DNA of 64,000 nucleotides from Dacryopinax spathularia. Its lineage: Eukaryota; Basidiomycota; Dacrymycetes; Dacrymycetales; Dacrymycetaceae. Under the pieces are notes generated by a model that was not told the origin of the DNA, ran no database searches, and saw only the letters and a program-made list of their open reading frames with translations. The position numbers and the translations under genes are program-made. Position 1 is the stretch's first letter; every line of letters starts with the position of its first letter. The stretch lies in assembly GCA_037974965.1 (NCBI GenBank), contig JBBPFI010000003.1:1488001-1552000 (forward strand), in the 5' to 3' direction. Below, piece by piece: positions 42,552 through 56,411 of this stretch.

Positions 42552-44189
42552 ATGACCCCACACCCGCACCCGCACCCGGCACTCGACATCCCCGACATCG
42601 TCTCGGAGATATTCGCCCATCTCGAGTCGGACCCGCCCGCGCTCGCGAGGCTCGCAAGGGTCTGCAGGGCCTGGTGGGAACCGGCCTGCGCTGTTCTCTG
42701 GCGCGAGATATACGGCGTTCAGCGGTTTTTGAGGCTTTTGCCGGATGTCTATCAGCAGGAACTGGAGCAGTGCTCTGGATGGGTAAGTTATACGCTTTTT
42801 CTTGCTGGCTGTTTTGTTGGCGGGGAAAGGCTGATAGGGATGGAGTAGACTTTCCGGACCCCGACTGAAGCTGATGGTGAGCGAGTCAAGCTGTACGCGT
42901 CGTTCGTCAAAGAGCTGGGGATCCACCCCGGCCGACCACCGTATGGACCTCCTAATGGTCCAAATCCCAGAAGAACGATGGAGCGCCGTGGACTGCCGAT
43001 GCTCATGCTCCTCCGGCCGTTCGGCGCACCCTTCCCAAATCTCACAAGACTGCACGCGATCGCGGAGACGGATGACTCGCTCTGCGGCCTTTCGCGTCTT
43101 CTTTCGCCGATGCTGCAGAGTCTGTACGTCCAGACGCTGCAGGGGGACAACTTTATGGTTGGCCATTTCTTGCGCGCGATACCCGTCAACGCGCCTTCGC
43201 TACAGACACTCGAAGTCGAAGCGTTAGGCGCGCTGTCGAAAGAATCGGAAAACTCCCTGCTGTCAGCAGCAAAACGTGTTTCCAAATTATCCCTCCAGGC
43301 CGTCTCGCCCAGCGAGTCATTCATAAGCCGCCTAGCAGAAGATAACCGGCTCAGAAGTCTTGTCATGGAGCTCACGCTCGCCCGAACCTACCCGATGGAA
43401 CGATGGACGGCAGGGACGTTCGACCTGTTGGAAGAATTTGAGGGGGAGGCACTAAGCGCCCCCAGGACTCTGCTCCTATTGGAGGCAATCGCGATGCCAA
43501 AACTTCGCCGGCTCAGACTTACAATCGGCACCGTACCCCTTGAGGAAGTCTATTCATGGAGTGCCCGCCAATGGTCCGACGAGCCAGTCTCGGTGCGGCG
43601 CCTATCGGAGAGGATCGCGACGTTCACCCAGCTCAAGGTCCTCCGCCTGGTCCTTCCAAGTCTGGACGACGCCCGATTAACACTATCATCGACCGTTTTC
43701 TTACCTCTGTCGGGGTGCTCCAACATCGAGTCTTTCGTCCTCGAGGACCGCTCAGACAGCGAAGGCTACGATTCCGTTTTTGTCGAATGGGACGACGAGC
43801 ACGTGATCGCCCTTGTCCAGAATTGGCCCAAACTGCATACTCTCCACCTGGAATGCACGAACAAAAGCGCACCTCACACGCAGATCACTCCCAGACTACT
43901 CCCCAGGCTTGCACGACTATGCCCAGATCTGCGATCACTGCGAATACCCCTCAACATGGCTACCGACGAGAAGTACGGGCCTTGGTCCTCCCTCCCCCCG
44001 CCGTCGAAGAGGATGGCTCGCCTCACTCTTGAAGCCAGCAGCCTCATTGTCAATGAGGAACCAATTGCAGATCTCATTAAGGCGCTGTGGCCAGAGGCGG
44101 TCGTCATGGCTTGGAAGGAACCGCAAGGCCTGGTAATGGACGAGATCACCACCTTTGCAAGTATGTATCGAGAACGCTATCCGGTGTAA
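42552..44189 (+). CDS. F-box protein with leucine-rich-like repeats
   Basis: Model join(42552..42782, 42849..44189), 523 residues. The N-terminal F-box reads LDIPDIVSEIFAHLESD, LARLARVCRAWWEPA and LWREIYG. The remainder shows irregular leucine-spaced repeats (LQSLYVQTLQGD, LQTLEVEALGAL, LRRLRLTIGTV, LHTLHLECTN, LRSLRIPLN) as in fungal F-box proteins with a degenerate LRR solenoid. Likely an SCF adaptor of unknown target. Such genes are numerous and fast-evolving in basidiomycetes. It lies tandem to another F-box gene but is unrelated beyond the F-box. Confidence 0.8.
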
Positions 44190-44445
44190 ACGATATCCCA
44201 AGACCTCTCCCCGACTTGTCAACCATCGGCAACGCAAGACCCAACTCAATAAATCTTTCAAACTCCCTGTACATCTGGCATGTATGATACCAAAACACCG
44301 ATCTCCACATCAGCTCTGAAGTCACGTGTACTTATTTCGTTATCTTGACATGTGTATTCCCGTAGTCCCCGTCCTATCTAGCAGACCCAGCTCAACCCAA
44401 TGAAAGATCCGCGCCTCATAATCATGAAGAGAGCATGCGAGAGCT

Positions 44446-45259
<814 letters not shown>

Positions 45260-47261
45260 ATGGCAAAGAAGAAGTCCTCGCAAAAGACGAAATCCTCAAA
45301 CGGAACGACCAGTCCACCCAAGGCTGGGTAAGTGAGCCGCTCCGATCACTGGATCACAGGTGCTGATGAGAAGCGTAGACCCAGCAAATTGCCTACCCCG
45401 CCTCGCTCCCCTGAACCTGCTCAAAAACGGCCCCGCCGTGAACATGCCGATAACTCAGATGACGAGTCTGAGGTTGAGCGTTTAACTGGGGGCCACAACT
45501 CTGCTGCGACTTCACCGGTCAACGGAAAGACGCCTAGTCCTTTCTCACCCAGCCTAGGCAAGGGATCTGCGTCCCCAGTGCCGGAGCCGGTTGCTGCCCC
45601 TAGTGCAGTGGAGCTGAAGGACAAGGGAAATGCCGAGTTCAAGAAAGGGAAGTTCGACGAGGCGATAGAGTGGTACAGCAAGGCTATAGGTGAGTTTCCT
45701 TCTTGACTGTGTGAAGCGCCGAGCTGATAGATCATTGCTACATAGCTGCCGACCCTACCGAGCCAACTTATCTCACGAACCGCGCTGCTGCGTATATCGC
45801 TCAGAAGCGCTTCGCACTGGCCCTTGCGGATTGTCAACGAGCCCACTCCCTCCAGTCTGCAGCCCCGTCACCGAAGACTCTCCTCCGCTTAGCCAAATGT
45901 CAGCTCGCGCTCGGAGATACTGCCGGTGCGATGTCGTCCGTACGGCAGGTCCTGACCTTGGCACCGGGCGAGAAGTCTGCGAAGGAGATGGAAGCACGCA
46001 TTGCCCGTGTTGAGCAACATCTCGAGCGGTACCGGCAAGCGAAGAGCAAGGGCGAGGGTCTTATGGCGCGCATATCATTACAGGAAGCTGAGAGGGAGTC
46101 CGAAGGGTTTGGGGAAGGAACGAGATGGCGTTGCTGGCGTGTCGAGGCCTTGATCAGCGCCGGGAAGCTGGACGATGCCTCCGCTGCGGTGATGGATGCT
46201 GCTCGTGTCGATCGGGAGTCGACCGAGGTGCTTTATCTACGTGGCCTGGTCTTCTTCCTTCAGAATCAGCTGCAAAAGGCGGTTCAGCACTGTGTCGAGG
46301 TCCTCCGGCTGGATCCGGACCATACCAGGGCAAGAACGCTGATGAGGCGGGCCAAAGCGGTCGAGGCGAAGAAGGAAGAAGGAAACGCGGCGTTCAAGAG
46401 TGGTAGGCTGCAAGACGCAGTCCAGCTTTATACCGAAGCGCTGGATCTAATCGGGGACAAGCAAGAGGAGGCCAAGGGAGGCGTAATTCGTGGGGTACTG
46501 CTCAGCAACCGAGCAACCGCATTGGTCAAGGTACACTTTGTTTCGCTCTGTGACGCGTTAATGGTTGTTAATGTCTATCGCAGCTGAACAAGCTTGATGA
46601 AGCTCTTGAAGATGTGACCCAGTCGATCGAGTTACAACCTGGCAATTACAAGACAATGCGCACAAAGGCCCGTATCCTGCTCCAGAAGGAGGAATACGAG
46701 GACGCCGTGCGGGAATTCGCGGCTGCCCTGGAGCAGGCCAAGCAGGACGGGGCATCAGATGTCCGTGCACTGGCTGAGGAGCATCGCAAAGCTGAGGTCG
46801 ACCTCAAACGGAGCAAGCAAAAGGATCATTATAAGACTCTGGGTATCAAGAAAGATGCGGATGATCGGGAGATCAAGATGGCATACAGGAAGCTCAGGTA
46901 AGCTGCGCATCGAATGCGTTTCGCCAAATATATGCTAACTTCCGTGCGCAGTTTGATCCACCATCCCGACAAAGGAGGCGATGAGGAGCAATTCAAGGCT
47001 ATCCAGGAAGCGCACTCTGTCCTGTCTGACCCAGAACGGCGTCGCCGCTATGACCTGGGAGAAGATGAAGACGGCGGCATGGGCGGTGGCGGGTTCGGCG
47101 GTGGGATGAACCAGATGGATCCGGAGGACATTGCCCATATCTTCCAGTTCATGGGCGGTGGGATGGGAGGTATGGGTGGCGGCATGGGTGGTGGAGGTAG
47201 AAGGCGAGCTGGGGGTAATCCCTTCGGGCCGCAGTTCAGCAGCCAAGGTTTCCCATTCTAG
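45260..47261 (+). CDS. TPR and J-domain co-chaperone (DNAJC7-like)
   Basis: Model join(45260..45327, 45379..45689, 45746..46530, 46584..46897, 46952..47261), 595 residues. A Lys-rich basic start (MAKKKSSQKTKSS) and acidic linker precede TPR repeats from ~residue 118 (LKDKGNAEFKKGKFDEAIEW, KKEEGNAAFKSGRLQDAVQL, LDEALEDVTQSIELQPGN). The J domain is C-terminal (~480-550): DHYKTLGIKKDADDREIKMA, then HHPDKGG with the HPD tripeptide, then DPERRRRYDLGEDED. It ends in a Gly/Met-rich tail (GGGMGGMGGGMGGG). This order matches DNAJC7/Tpr2, which passes clients between Hsp70 and Hsp90. Cytosolic or nuclear. Confidence 0.9.
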
Positions 47262-48280
47262 AGTCTATCACTCAGCAGCGTGTAGCTCCTGTGTCCGCGT
47301 TCTTCCTGGTACACGCGTTCATGCCTTGCCAGCAGCGCAAGTGGTCATACTGTATCTCAATGCATTCGATCGTGTCATTCTTTATGGCAGCATACTCCTG
47401 TTCAGCAGAAGCCGTCACTGTCTGTGAAAGCGCAAAGCTAACGGAATAGCCTGAAGTTTCCGGCAGAGCCAGTATTGGATAGGAGGAATGTGGCCCCTGA
47501 AGCACGTGATCAATAACGCATGTTCCCCTCAGTCGCGTCGCGATGGACGAAGCTGATATGCGCTTCTGACGCGTGAGACCTCCTTTGGAACCATATTTCT
47601 GCTTTTATCGTCCATGCGGCAATCTGTGCGGCCCTCTTTCGATTCATGCTCTACTTAATCGAGTCCAATCAGGAAGCCCGACGGCAAGCGCCTGAGCTAT
47701 TTCGGACTTCCACGTCGTGCTATGTACATCTGTCCTGTTTACGGGGAATGGTAAAGGCGCGCATGTATGCGCTGTCGCAGCCAGATATGCCGATCTACCC
47801 CTGTTCATTTCTGCCGTCGGAAATGAAGGTGGATGTCTTGCTTTGGTCTGGTTCTCTATCGGCCCACACGACCAAACATTACGGGCGCGTGCTGTTATTG
47901 TCCTGCCAACTGGTGGACCATGTCAGCAGGCCAATCTTGGCCATATGTATACCAGCACGGCTCAGCTACCGCAGCGACCATTGTTGGTCTCTGCTTCTTC
48001 TTTCGTCCGCATGGTATAGCTGGCGATAGTCGGTCGGCGTGCTCTGCTCTTCTCCTTGGAAGGCCTGTGGGGGCAAAGACCACTCCCATCGAACCACGCA
48101 GCAGAGTCGGTCGATCCACGTTCTCTATCATACCAGCTCGCGGTCCTGCCGCATTGTCGCTCGTTACCCGGATATACACTCTCCTTTTCCTCGCTGTCGA
48201 GGGGTTGTCGACGGTACTCATAAGGCCTGCTGGACACGCTCTTATCTCGGTGCCCCTCTTCGTGGTTGTACCAGACGGTC
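47262..48280. other. Intergenic, upstream of the chitinase
   Basis: 1.0 kb. Open frames at 47646-48342 in all three plus frames overlap without family content and are treated as chance. Likely chitinase promoter; no clear TATA element. Confidence 0.35.
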
Positions 48281-50265
48281 ATGGCTCCTCTGTCTACCGT
48301 TCTCGTCCTCGCTGGCCTGCTCTCAAGAGCAATCGCATTTGACGTTCGTACAAAGTCTATCGTTTACTGGAACAAGCGTTGATACATAGACAGCCCAACT
48401 GCAATGACAATCTGGCAGTTTGTACGTCTTTCACCCTTATGGTTGTTATCTCTTTGCTGAATCTTTGGTAGATTGGGGCCAGAACTCTTACGGAGCCGCC
48501 AACGCCGGTCAGACCGCAGGATACCAGCAGCCAATCAACTTCTATTGCCAAGACGACACCATCGATATCATTCCTGTGGCGTTCATCGACGTGTTCTTCG
48601 GAACAGGGTCTGTTCATTCATTAATCTCCGTAATGACGGATTTCTTATTCCCTTTATCCGGCTCCACAGTGGCCTGCCTGAGCTGAACCTAGCCAACACA
48701 TGTAGCTCGGTGACTCAACCTGTGTTCAACGGGACCGGCCTCGCCAATTGCCAGTTTCTGGCGTCTGATATCGAAGCTTGCCAAGCTGCGGGCAAGATCG
48801 TCACCATTTCCATCGGTGGTGCCGGTGGATCTGTTGGGTTCTCCGACGATGCGCAAGGGCAGCAGTTTGCGGATACTATCTGGAATGTAAGTCACGGTGC
48901 ACACAGCGCTGTTAGTGTTTAACGGTTGCAAAGCTGTTTTTGGGTGGCACGTCAGATACCCGACCCTTCGGCAATGCAGTGCTTGACGGGTACGTCCTAA
49001 ACTAGTTGGCGCCTACCGTTCGCTCATCACCTTCAGCGTTGATCTTGACATCGAGTCTGGCACCGGCACCGGCTATGCTGCGTTCGTGAATCAGCTCAGA
49101 ACGTACTTCTCCGGAGCGTCGAAGCAGTACTATGTCTCTGGAGCACCACAATGCCCATATCCCGATGCCTCGCTCGGCTCGGTCATCAATGCGGCTAACT
49201 TCGATATGATTTATGTCCAATTCTGTACGCCCATTCGCCTCTTCGGAATGCGGTATTGTTGCTGACCACGTGTGAAGACAATAATCCTTGCGGTCTGCAG
49301 AACTTCAACTCTGCATCACAATGGGATTACGGTATCTGGGACTACTGGGCACGCAATGTCTCCCCGAACCCGAACGTCAAGATCTACATTGGCGCTCCTG
49401 CATCAAGTACGGCTGCAGGAGGCGGCTACCAGCCAGCAGCAACATTTGGCAACATCTTGCAGACCGAACAAAGAAACTTCCCCAGCTTTGGTGGAGCAAT
49501 GTTGTGGGATGCCTCACAGGCGTATGGTAGGTTTCCCGAACCACGCGACCAGGAACTTCGGCTGAGCAGGTTGGATAGCTAATGGCAGATACGATCAAGC
49601 AAGCAAGGGATACATGACCAGTGCTGGCACATGTGACCAAGGCTTCACGTACCAGATGTGTAATGCACCTGCCTGGGTATCCGGTACGGGCTATTCTGGT
49701 GGCTCGACAGTCACCTACGATGGGTATGCCCTCTTCCTTGCTCGCACCAGCATGCCCTGAGAAATATCAGCTATGTCTGGCAAGCCAAATGGTATGCATC
49801 GTCCACGCCAGCCGCGAATCCGAACGGCGACTGGAGTGCCAGTACGTCTCTCATCTCACGCGCTTAACTGGATCTAACAGAAATGTCAGTCATGGCTTGC
49901 ACGGGGTCGGGCACTAGCACACCAACGGTGAGCCTTTGCCTACTGTCCGTCCCAGCCACCTAATTCCGCGTACCAGACATCTTCGGCCGCCTCTTCGCCT
50001 TCTTCGACAACCCCAGCCACCGGCTCCTGCGCTGGCATCTCGGCCTGGTCTAGCACAAGCGTCTATACCGACGGAGACCAAGTGACGTACAACGGCGACT
50101 TATGGACCGTAAGCCTCCCCTCTCATTTTTCTTAAATACTAAGAGATACTAACAAAACCACATCAGGCCAAATGGTGGACGGAAGGCGACACCCCTGGTG
50201 GTTCCGCAGGCGTATGGGCGGACGACGGCGCATGCTCGAGTATCGCAGGGAGGATGTTATTCTAG
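48281..50265 (+). CDS. Secreted GH18 chitinase with chitin-binding modules
   Basis: Twelve exons: 48281..48343, 48394..48421, 48472..48607, 48670..48886, 48934..48989, 49037..49224, 49278..49521, 49589..49723, 49771..49841, 49881..49927, 49977..50108, 50167..50265; 471 residues. A signal peptide ([20 protein letters not shown]) precedes a hevamine-like class III domain: [14 protein letters not shown], then [13 protein letters not shown] with the D-x-x-D-x-D-x-E catalytic motif, then [10 protein letters not shown]. After ~residue 310 come two CBM5/12-type modules ([20 protein letters not shown] and [20 protein letters not shown], each with a later AKWW or AKWY), joined by a Ser/Thr/Ala linker. 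Role: extracellular endochitinase, for wall remodelling or feeding on chitin. Several introns have weaker donors (GTTCGT, GTCTGT), but only this splicing restores the family sequence. Confidence 0.88.
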
Positions 50266-50675
50266 TGATATACCCACATTTCAAGGGAACACCCGAGCGA
50301 TATAGCTTGTTTCTTGGTATAACTAGGGGTATGGAAGGACTCTGAAAGAGTAGGGACGACACGTATCAGTAATCCAGCGAACCAAGCGTTTATCCGTCCA
50401 TTTTACGGTTGTAGCGCAACGGATTGTACGTATGCCGAGGGAGACAACAGGGTGTACCAATACTATTGGTATAAATGACAAGGGAGTGGTTGTGCGACAC
50501 AGAGACACGGTGAGGAAGTAAAGAGAGAACACAAGAAGAGACAAAGAAGCAGAAAGATGGATTAGTCCGTGACTTTTTGGGAGCAAGATCCGGTACCATG
50601 AATATGGAAACATACGGTTAGAAACATCCACAACAACTGGGCAGAAACACAAGACCAAGAGCAGCCGGCTACCGT

Positions 50676-52817
50676 CTAGGCGAGCATAGCCGCGAGAAGG
50701 CCAGAAAGTAGCAGACCCAGCACGCCCACAGCAGCCGCCTGGGGAACAGCAGCGCTCTTCGCGCCCGACCCCGCCTGCCCCGTCTGGCTCGGGAAACTCG
50801 CGCTTGCCGTCGTAGTCCCGTTACTCGGCGTCACCCCCTCATTCCAGAACTGCCTAATCATCTGCGCCGCCTGCTCCGCAAGTCCATAAGTCGGCACCAT
50901 CAAATGCGCCGAGAACTCTATCGCGAACACGCTCGCGTCTACCACACGCACGTTCGACGTGCCGTAGACCCGGAGTTGGGGGTCGACGACGCCGCCTTGG
51001 GAGAGGGGGAGCATGCTGCATGATGAGGCTGGGTGATACTCTGTCCCGACTACGCCGACGAGCCAGGCGTCCCATTGGTCGTCGGTGCTCACGGCTTGCG
51101 TGCCGGGGGAGAGCTCGCCCGTGATTACCGCGCTGAGGGGGTTGGTCTGCCCGAGCGTGCGGGCGAGCTTGAGCCCTTCGCGTAGCATGATTATGTCTGC
51201 TGGATGGGTCAGATAGCGCGGGTCGATGACGGGCTTGTCGAATGGGTTTGTCGAGTTGATGTAGAGCTGACCGCGCGAGAACGGGTGCTGGATCGCAGCT
51301 TGGATCGCGATCGTGTTCGTCCCGAAGGAGGTGCCGGTGAGGGAGAAGAGGAGCTCGACTTGCCCGACGCGGGAGGGCATGAGCGTGTTCACTAGGGCGT
51401 TGTAGGTCGCTTTGTACCCGGCTACGACGGTCGAGTCTGTCGAGGGGACGAGGGTGGACGATGCCCAGGTAAGGTTGGCGATGATGTCGCTTTGGAACGT
51501 GGGGGCGTAGTCGCCCAGCAGGTCCGTGATGTTCGGGTAAGCAATGGCCGAGTTGATGAATGAGAGGAAGGCGGACGAGCCCGTCTGCCCGGCGGTCTGC
51601 GCTTGCGTGGACTCGATGGAGGCGGCCGTTTCGGCAGAAGTGGAGAAGATGACTTCACCCGACAAATGGTCCTGGAGATGCTGGCCAACACCGGGCAGGT
51701 CGACGTATGTGCTTATCCCCAGAGGCTGGAGGACGCTCGAGGGCCCAATGCCGGAGTGCATCAGCACCGTCGGGCTGCCGATCGCGCCTCCAGAGAGGAT
51801 CGCTTCCTTGTTCACGCTCACTGTCTTCCGCGGTGCGCCGTCGTACGCCGCATACTCCACAGCGGTAGCCTTGACATTCGTCCCGTCCTGAGTCAGGATC
51901 AAGCGTGTCACGGTTGCATTGGGGAGGATGGCGAGGTTGGGTCTAGGCGGAAGAGGGTCGATATATGCGCTCCGGGAGTACGACCGGGTGTAGTTAGTCG
52001 GATTAATAGCGCTCGTAGCGATGAACGCGCCCCAGCCCTGCCCACCATCCGGGTCCGGGTTGGGAACAATCCCGATCCAGTCGAGCGTCTCCGTCCAGTT
52101 CCCCACGGCGGGTACGATGAACCCCGGGAAACTCGTATGCACGGGTCCGGAAGTGCCATGCGAAGCCTCGTTATACTGGATCCCGCCTAGTTCCTGGACT
52201 TCTGCGGTCGGGGCTGTAAAGTTCTCGCTCTTCTTCATCATGGGGAACAACCCGTTCCAGCCCCACGCGTTGGCGCCGGCAGCACCGCCCTGCAGCTCAG
52301 CCCATGTGTCGAACTCGAGCTGCGAAGGCCGGACCATATACATGCCATTGACGGCTGTTGATCCGCCCAGTACGCGTCCGCGAGGCCAAGCGACGGAATG
52401 GTTGTCCAGGACAGGCTGGGGGACAGTGTTGAATTGCCAGTCGTAGGACGTGCCGAGGAGGGAAGAGTAGTACGCGTTGCCGGGGATGTCGATTGATGAG
52501 CGGACGGCGTCGCCCGTGTCGCCGGCTTCGAGCACGAGGACGGTGGTGTTGGCGTCCTCGGATAGACGGGCGCCGAGGACGAGGCCGGCTAAGCCTCCAC
52601 CAACGATGACAAAGTCGTATGCGCCTAACACCCACAATCATCAGCATTGTCCTCTGCCGTGAGATAATGACGCGGACGCACTGGCGATATTGCCATCATA
52701 TATGATCCCCGAGCTGACCGCTCTCCTATCCCGAGCAGAGAGCGGTTGATGCCTTAGATCAGCAGCTGCGAGCCCGGAGAGGGCGAAGAGAGCCGCTACA
52801 GTGCATGTACGGCGCAT
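50676..52817 (-). CDS. GMC oxidoreductase with GPI-type tail, copy 1
   Basis: Model complement(50676..52624, 52682..52817), 694 residues. A signal peptide (MRRTCTVAALFALSGLAAAD) precedes the FAD-binding fold (FVIVGGGLAGLVLGARL). GMC signatures are GRVLGGSTAVNGMYMVR and GAIGSPTVLMHSGIGP. Both active-site His positions are present (TEYHPASSCSMLP and FSAHLMVPTYGLAEQAA). The C-terminus has a Ser/Thr-rich stretch followed by a hydrophobic end (AAVGVLGLLLSGLLAAMLA), typical of GPI anchoring. The enzyme would sit on the outer surface, oxidising an alcohol (aryl alcohol, glucose or similar) and giving hydrogen peroxide. The substrate class cannot be fixed from sequence. Same length and intron position as the next gene. 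Confidence 0.92.
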
Positions 52818-54271
52818 CGTTGTCGATTATGACGAAGGGGAAGGAGGGGGGAGAGGGGTATAGCGCTCTCTCGCTGCTCTTAGTGACGGTGACAAAGAGA
52901 GAGTAGGGCGGTGGAGGGGTAGACAACGAGTGACGAGAACAGGCGGCGAGGTGATGGCCACGAGCAGCAAGCACGAGAGGGGAAGGAGGATGAGGGGATG
53001 GAGGAGGGAGGATGTATGCGCTCAATGAAATGAGGCAAAAGAAGAAAGGTGCAAACAGCGCGCAACGACGGGAGAAAGGTCAGAAAGGGGGAAAGACGTG
53101 TGAGGGCCGCCTCCATCGGGCGTACCATCAAACCCACCGCATGCCGTTCGCTGGCATTCGATGGTCTTCGGCACAGCCAAAAGCGGGAGATGTGCCGTAT
53201 TTAGAAAGAAAGAAGCAAGATGGAACGTGGGAGAATCTGGATTCTTGGAAAACGCAGAGGGCTGTGCCTGCCCGATCAGCTACGGTGCAAGGGGGTGCGT
53301 CATTGTTACCCTCCTTCAGTCCCATCCCATCATCAGAGCAATCATCCCATCATCCCTGGAAGTCACTCTCAAAACCCGCTATCATCCCCTCCCTCCCCTC
53401 CCTCTCCGAACAATTGGCATTGGGAGGGCAACGTGTATGCCGAGGTTGCTGCGCGCGCACCCGGCCGCGGCATGAGGTACGAGGTACCGTACGAGAATAG
53501 AATCGGGAAGGGAAGAATGAAATGGAATGGAATTGTGAATCCGACCGTGGCCGAGGACGGAGGGATCGGTCACATTCCGATGACAGATGCCGCGAGTTTG
53601 CGTTTCGGCGCAGGAGGACGGTTGGTATGGGAGCTGATTGTGCGCCACATAACATTTGGTCAGTCTCAGTACTGCAGATGGCGGCAGAGCCGGGGTTGCG
53701 ACATTAATGATTGAGGGACGGCTCGTTCCTTGTTTTACGGCAAGCTCTCGTCAGAAGGTGCCTGCTTCTCACTTTGGATGAGCTATAATTGCTGCGATGG
53801 CCGGGGCTTCGTGCAGAGGTAAGGAGGTGCGTTTGACAAGTCCGTATTCCCACAAATGTATCATACCGACACCCACGACATATGTACTGTACCTATGTAC
53901 ATAGTGCACATTCTGTCCCAGAGCATTGTCCCAGATCGAACGTCCAGGCCGGCAGGTCAAGAATGAGGGAACAAGGCCAAGAAACTCAGTGATGCAAGAA
54001 AAAGAGAGATCGGAACGGAGAGAGAGAGAGAGATGCAGAACGTGGGCAAGTGAGTCCATTTTGTATAGTGAGCAGAGAGCACAGACAAGAAAAGAGCGAG
54101 GGGCGGTGTGCGCGACGAATTTCTACAGTGTCGTACCGTGCGTGTGGTAAGCAAGAAGGGGGATGCATGCCGAGCAACAAGAAAAAGAGTCCGTCGGCAC
54201 GGTCACAAAAATAGCACTAACACGATCGGGACAAACCAGCACAGGAACGAAAAGGAAGGCACGCCGGGCAT
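52818..54271. other. Spacer between the two GMC genes
   Basis: 1.45 kb holding the promoter of copy 1 and the 3' region of copy 2. Many short frames, none supported. A (GA)n stretch lies at about 54020-54034. Confidence 0.4.
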
Positions 54272-56411
54272 CTACAAAACCAGCAACCCCAGGACACAAG
54301 CACCCATGATCCCCAGCAACATCCCCCCCTGCGCACCAACACCCCTCGCAACAGCCCCGCTCTTAGCAGTGCTCCCCGTCTGGCTCGGGAAGCTCGCGCT
54401 CGCCGTGGTCGTCCCGTTCGCCGGCACGGCGCCCTCGTTCCAGTACTGTCTTATCATCTGGCTTGCCTGTTCCGCCAGGCCGTACGTAGGGGTCATGAGA
54501 TGCGCGGCGAACTCGAGCGGGAAGACGCTCGCGTCTACTACGCGGACGTTGGACGTGCCGTACACTCGGAGTTGGGGGTCGACGACGCCTCCGTCGGAGA
54601 GGGGGAGCATGCTGCATGAGCAGGAGGGGTGGTATTCTGTCCCGACGATGGAGGGCAGCCAGGCGTCCCACTGCGGGTCGGTGGAGACGGTCGCGTTGCC
54701 CGGCGAGAGCTCGCCGGTGATGATGGCGTTCAGCGGGTAGGTCTGGCCGAGCGTGCGGGCGAGCTTGAGCCCCTCGCGGAGGAGGATCACGTCCGCTGGA
54801 TGGCTGAGGTAGCCAGGGTCGATCACGGGCTTGTCGAACGGGTTGGTGCTGTTGATGTACAGCTGGCCACGGGAGTAGGGGTGCTGAAGCGCCGCTTGGA
54901 TAGAGATGGTGTTGTCGCCCAGGAAGGTACCGGTCAAACCGAAGAGGAGCTCGACTTGTCCGACTTGCGACGGGAGGATCGTGTTCGCCAGAGCCTGGTA
55001 GATCGCCTTGTACCCGCTAACGACGGTCGCATCGGTCGAAGGGACGAGATTGGACGATGCCCAGGAAAGGTTGGCAAGGATGTCGCTCTGGAAGGTCGGG
55101 GCGTAGTCGCCGAGCAGGTCGGTGATATTCGGGTACGCGATGGCGGAGTTGATAAACGACAGGAAAGAGGTCGAGCCGTTTGCGCCTGGAGCCTGGGAAC
55201 CATGGAGCGACGCAGCGGTTTCAGCAGTGGTGGAGAAGACGACTTGGCCGGACAAATGGTCCTGCAAGTTCTGGCCGACACCGGGCAGGTTCACGTAGGT
55301 GCTGATGCCGAGCGGGGTGAGGACGTTGGAGGGGCCGATACCGGAGTGCATCAGCACGTGCGGCGAGCCAATCGCACCACCGGACAAGATCGCTTCCTTG
55401 GTGACGTTGACGGTCTGGCGGGGCGCACCATCGTAAGCTGCGTACTCCACGGCGGTGGCCTTGACACTCTGACCGTCCTGGGCCAGGATCAGGCGAGTGA
55501 CCGTCGCATTCGGCAAAATCGCGAGATTTGCACGAGGAGGCAGTGGATCGATGTATGCGGAACGCGAGTATGAGCGGGTCAGATTGTCCGGGTTGATCGA
55601 GCTGGTCGCGATGAAGGCACCCCACCCCTGGCCACCATCCGGATCAGCAGAAGGCAGCACTCCAATCCAATCGAGCGTCTCGGTCCAGTTGCCCACAGCG
55701 GGGATGATGAACCCCGGATAGGAAGTATGGACGGGGCCGGAAGTGCCATGCGACTCGAGACTGTACTCGATCGCGCCTGCCTGCTGGACGGACGGGATAG
55801 GTGCGGTAAAGTTCTCGCTCTTCTTCATGCTGCTGAACATGCTGTCCCAGGCCCAGTCATCCGCCCCCTGCGCACCGCCCTGCAGCTGCGACCAGACGTC
55901 GAACTCGAGTGCGGAGGGTCGGACCATGTACAGGCCGTTGACTGCCGTCGATCCACCGAGGACACGACCGCGTGGCCACGAGAGCTCGCGGTTGTTCACG
56001 TTCTTTTGTGGGATGGTGGTGTACTGCCAGTCGTAGGACGTGCCGAGGAGGGAGGAGTAGTATGCGTTCCCTGGGATGTCGATGGATGACCGGACGAGAT
56101 CACCCGTGTCGCCTGCCTCGAGGACGAGGACGGTGGTGTTCGCATCCTCGGATAGGCGTGAAGCCAGGACTAGTCCGGCAAGACCGCCTCCGACGATGAC
56201 GAAGTCATACGAGCCTGCGTAAGCGCGTTAGCTCCAGCTGTTCTGGGTGTGAGGGGAATGAGGACGCACTTGCGATCTGCCCATTGTAGATGATACCTGA
56301 GCTGACTGCCCGCTTATCCCTCGCTGTGAGGTATTCAGGGCGGAGGTCGGCGGCGGCGAGTAAAGGGAGAGTAGCGAGCCCAACGAGGGCAGCGAGCCGT
56401 GTTGTGATCAT
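54272..56411 (-). CDS. GMC oxidoreductase with GPI-type tail, copy 2
   Basis: Model complement(54272..56214, 56270..56411), 694 residues. A signal peptide (MITTRLAALVGLATLPLLAA) is followed by the same domain order as copy 1: FVIVGGGLAGLVLASRL, GRVLGGSTAVNGLYMVR, GAIGSPHVLMHSGIGP, TEYHPSCSCSMLP, EFAAHLMTPTYGLAEQAS. The Ser/Thr-rich tail and hydrophobic end (GGMLLGIMGACVLGLLVL) again suggest a GPI anchor. The two proteins are very similar through the core and differ mainly in the signal, the loop after IPQ and the C-terminal tail. A tandem duplication kept under selection. A long plus-strand frame inside (54629-55573) is a shadow. Confidence 0.92.

Noticed and set aside
47646-48342. Overlapping ORFs upstream of the chitinase
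   Set aside because: All three plus frames and minus frames are open in places, without family content; typical chance ORFs.
54629-55573. 314-codon plus-strand ORF inside the second GMC gene
   Set aside because: Antisense shadow of a strongly supported coding exon in GC-rich DNA.
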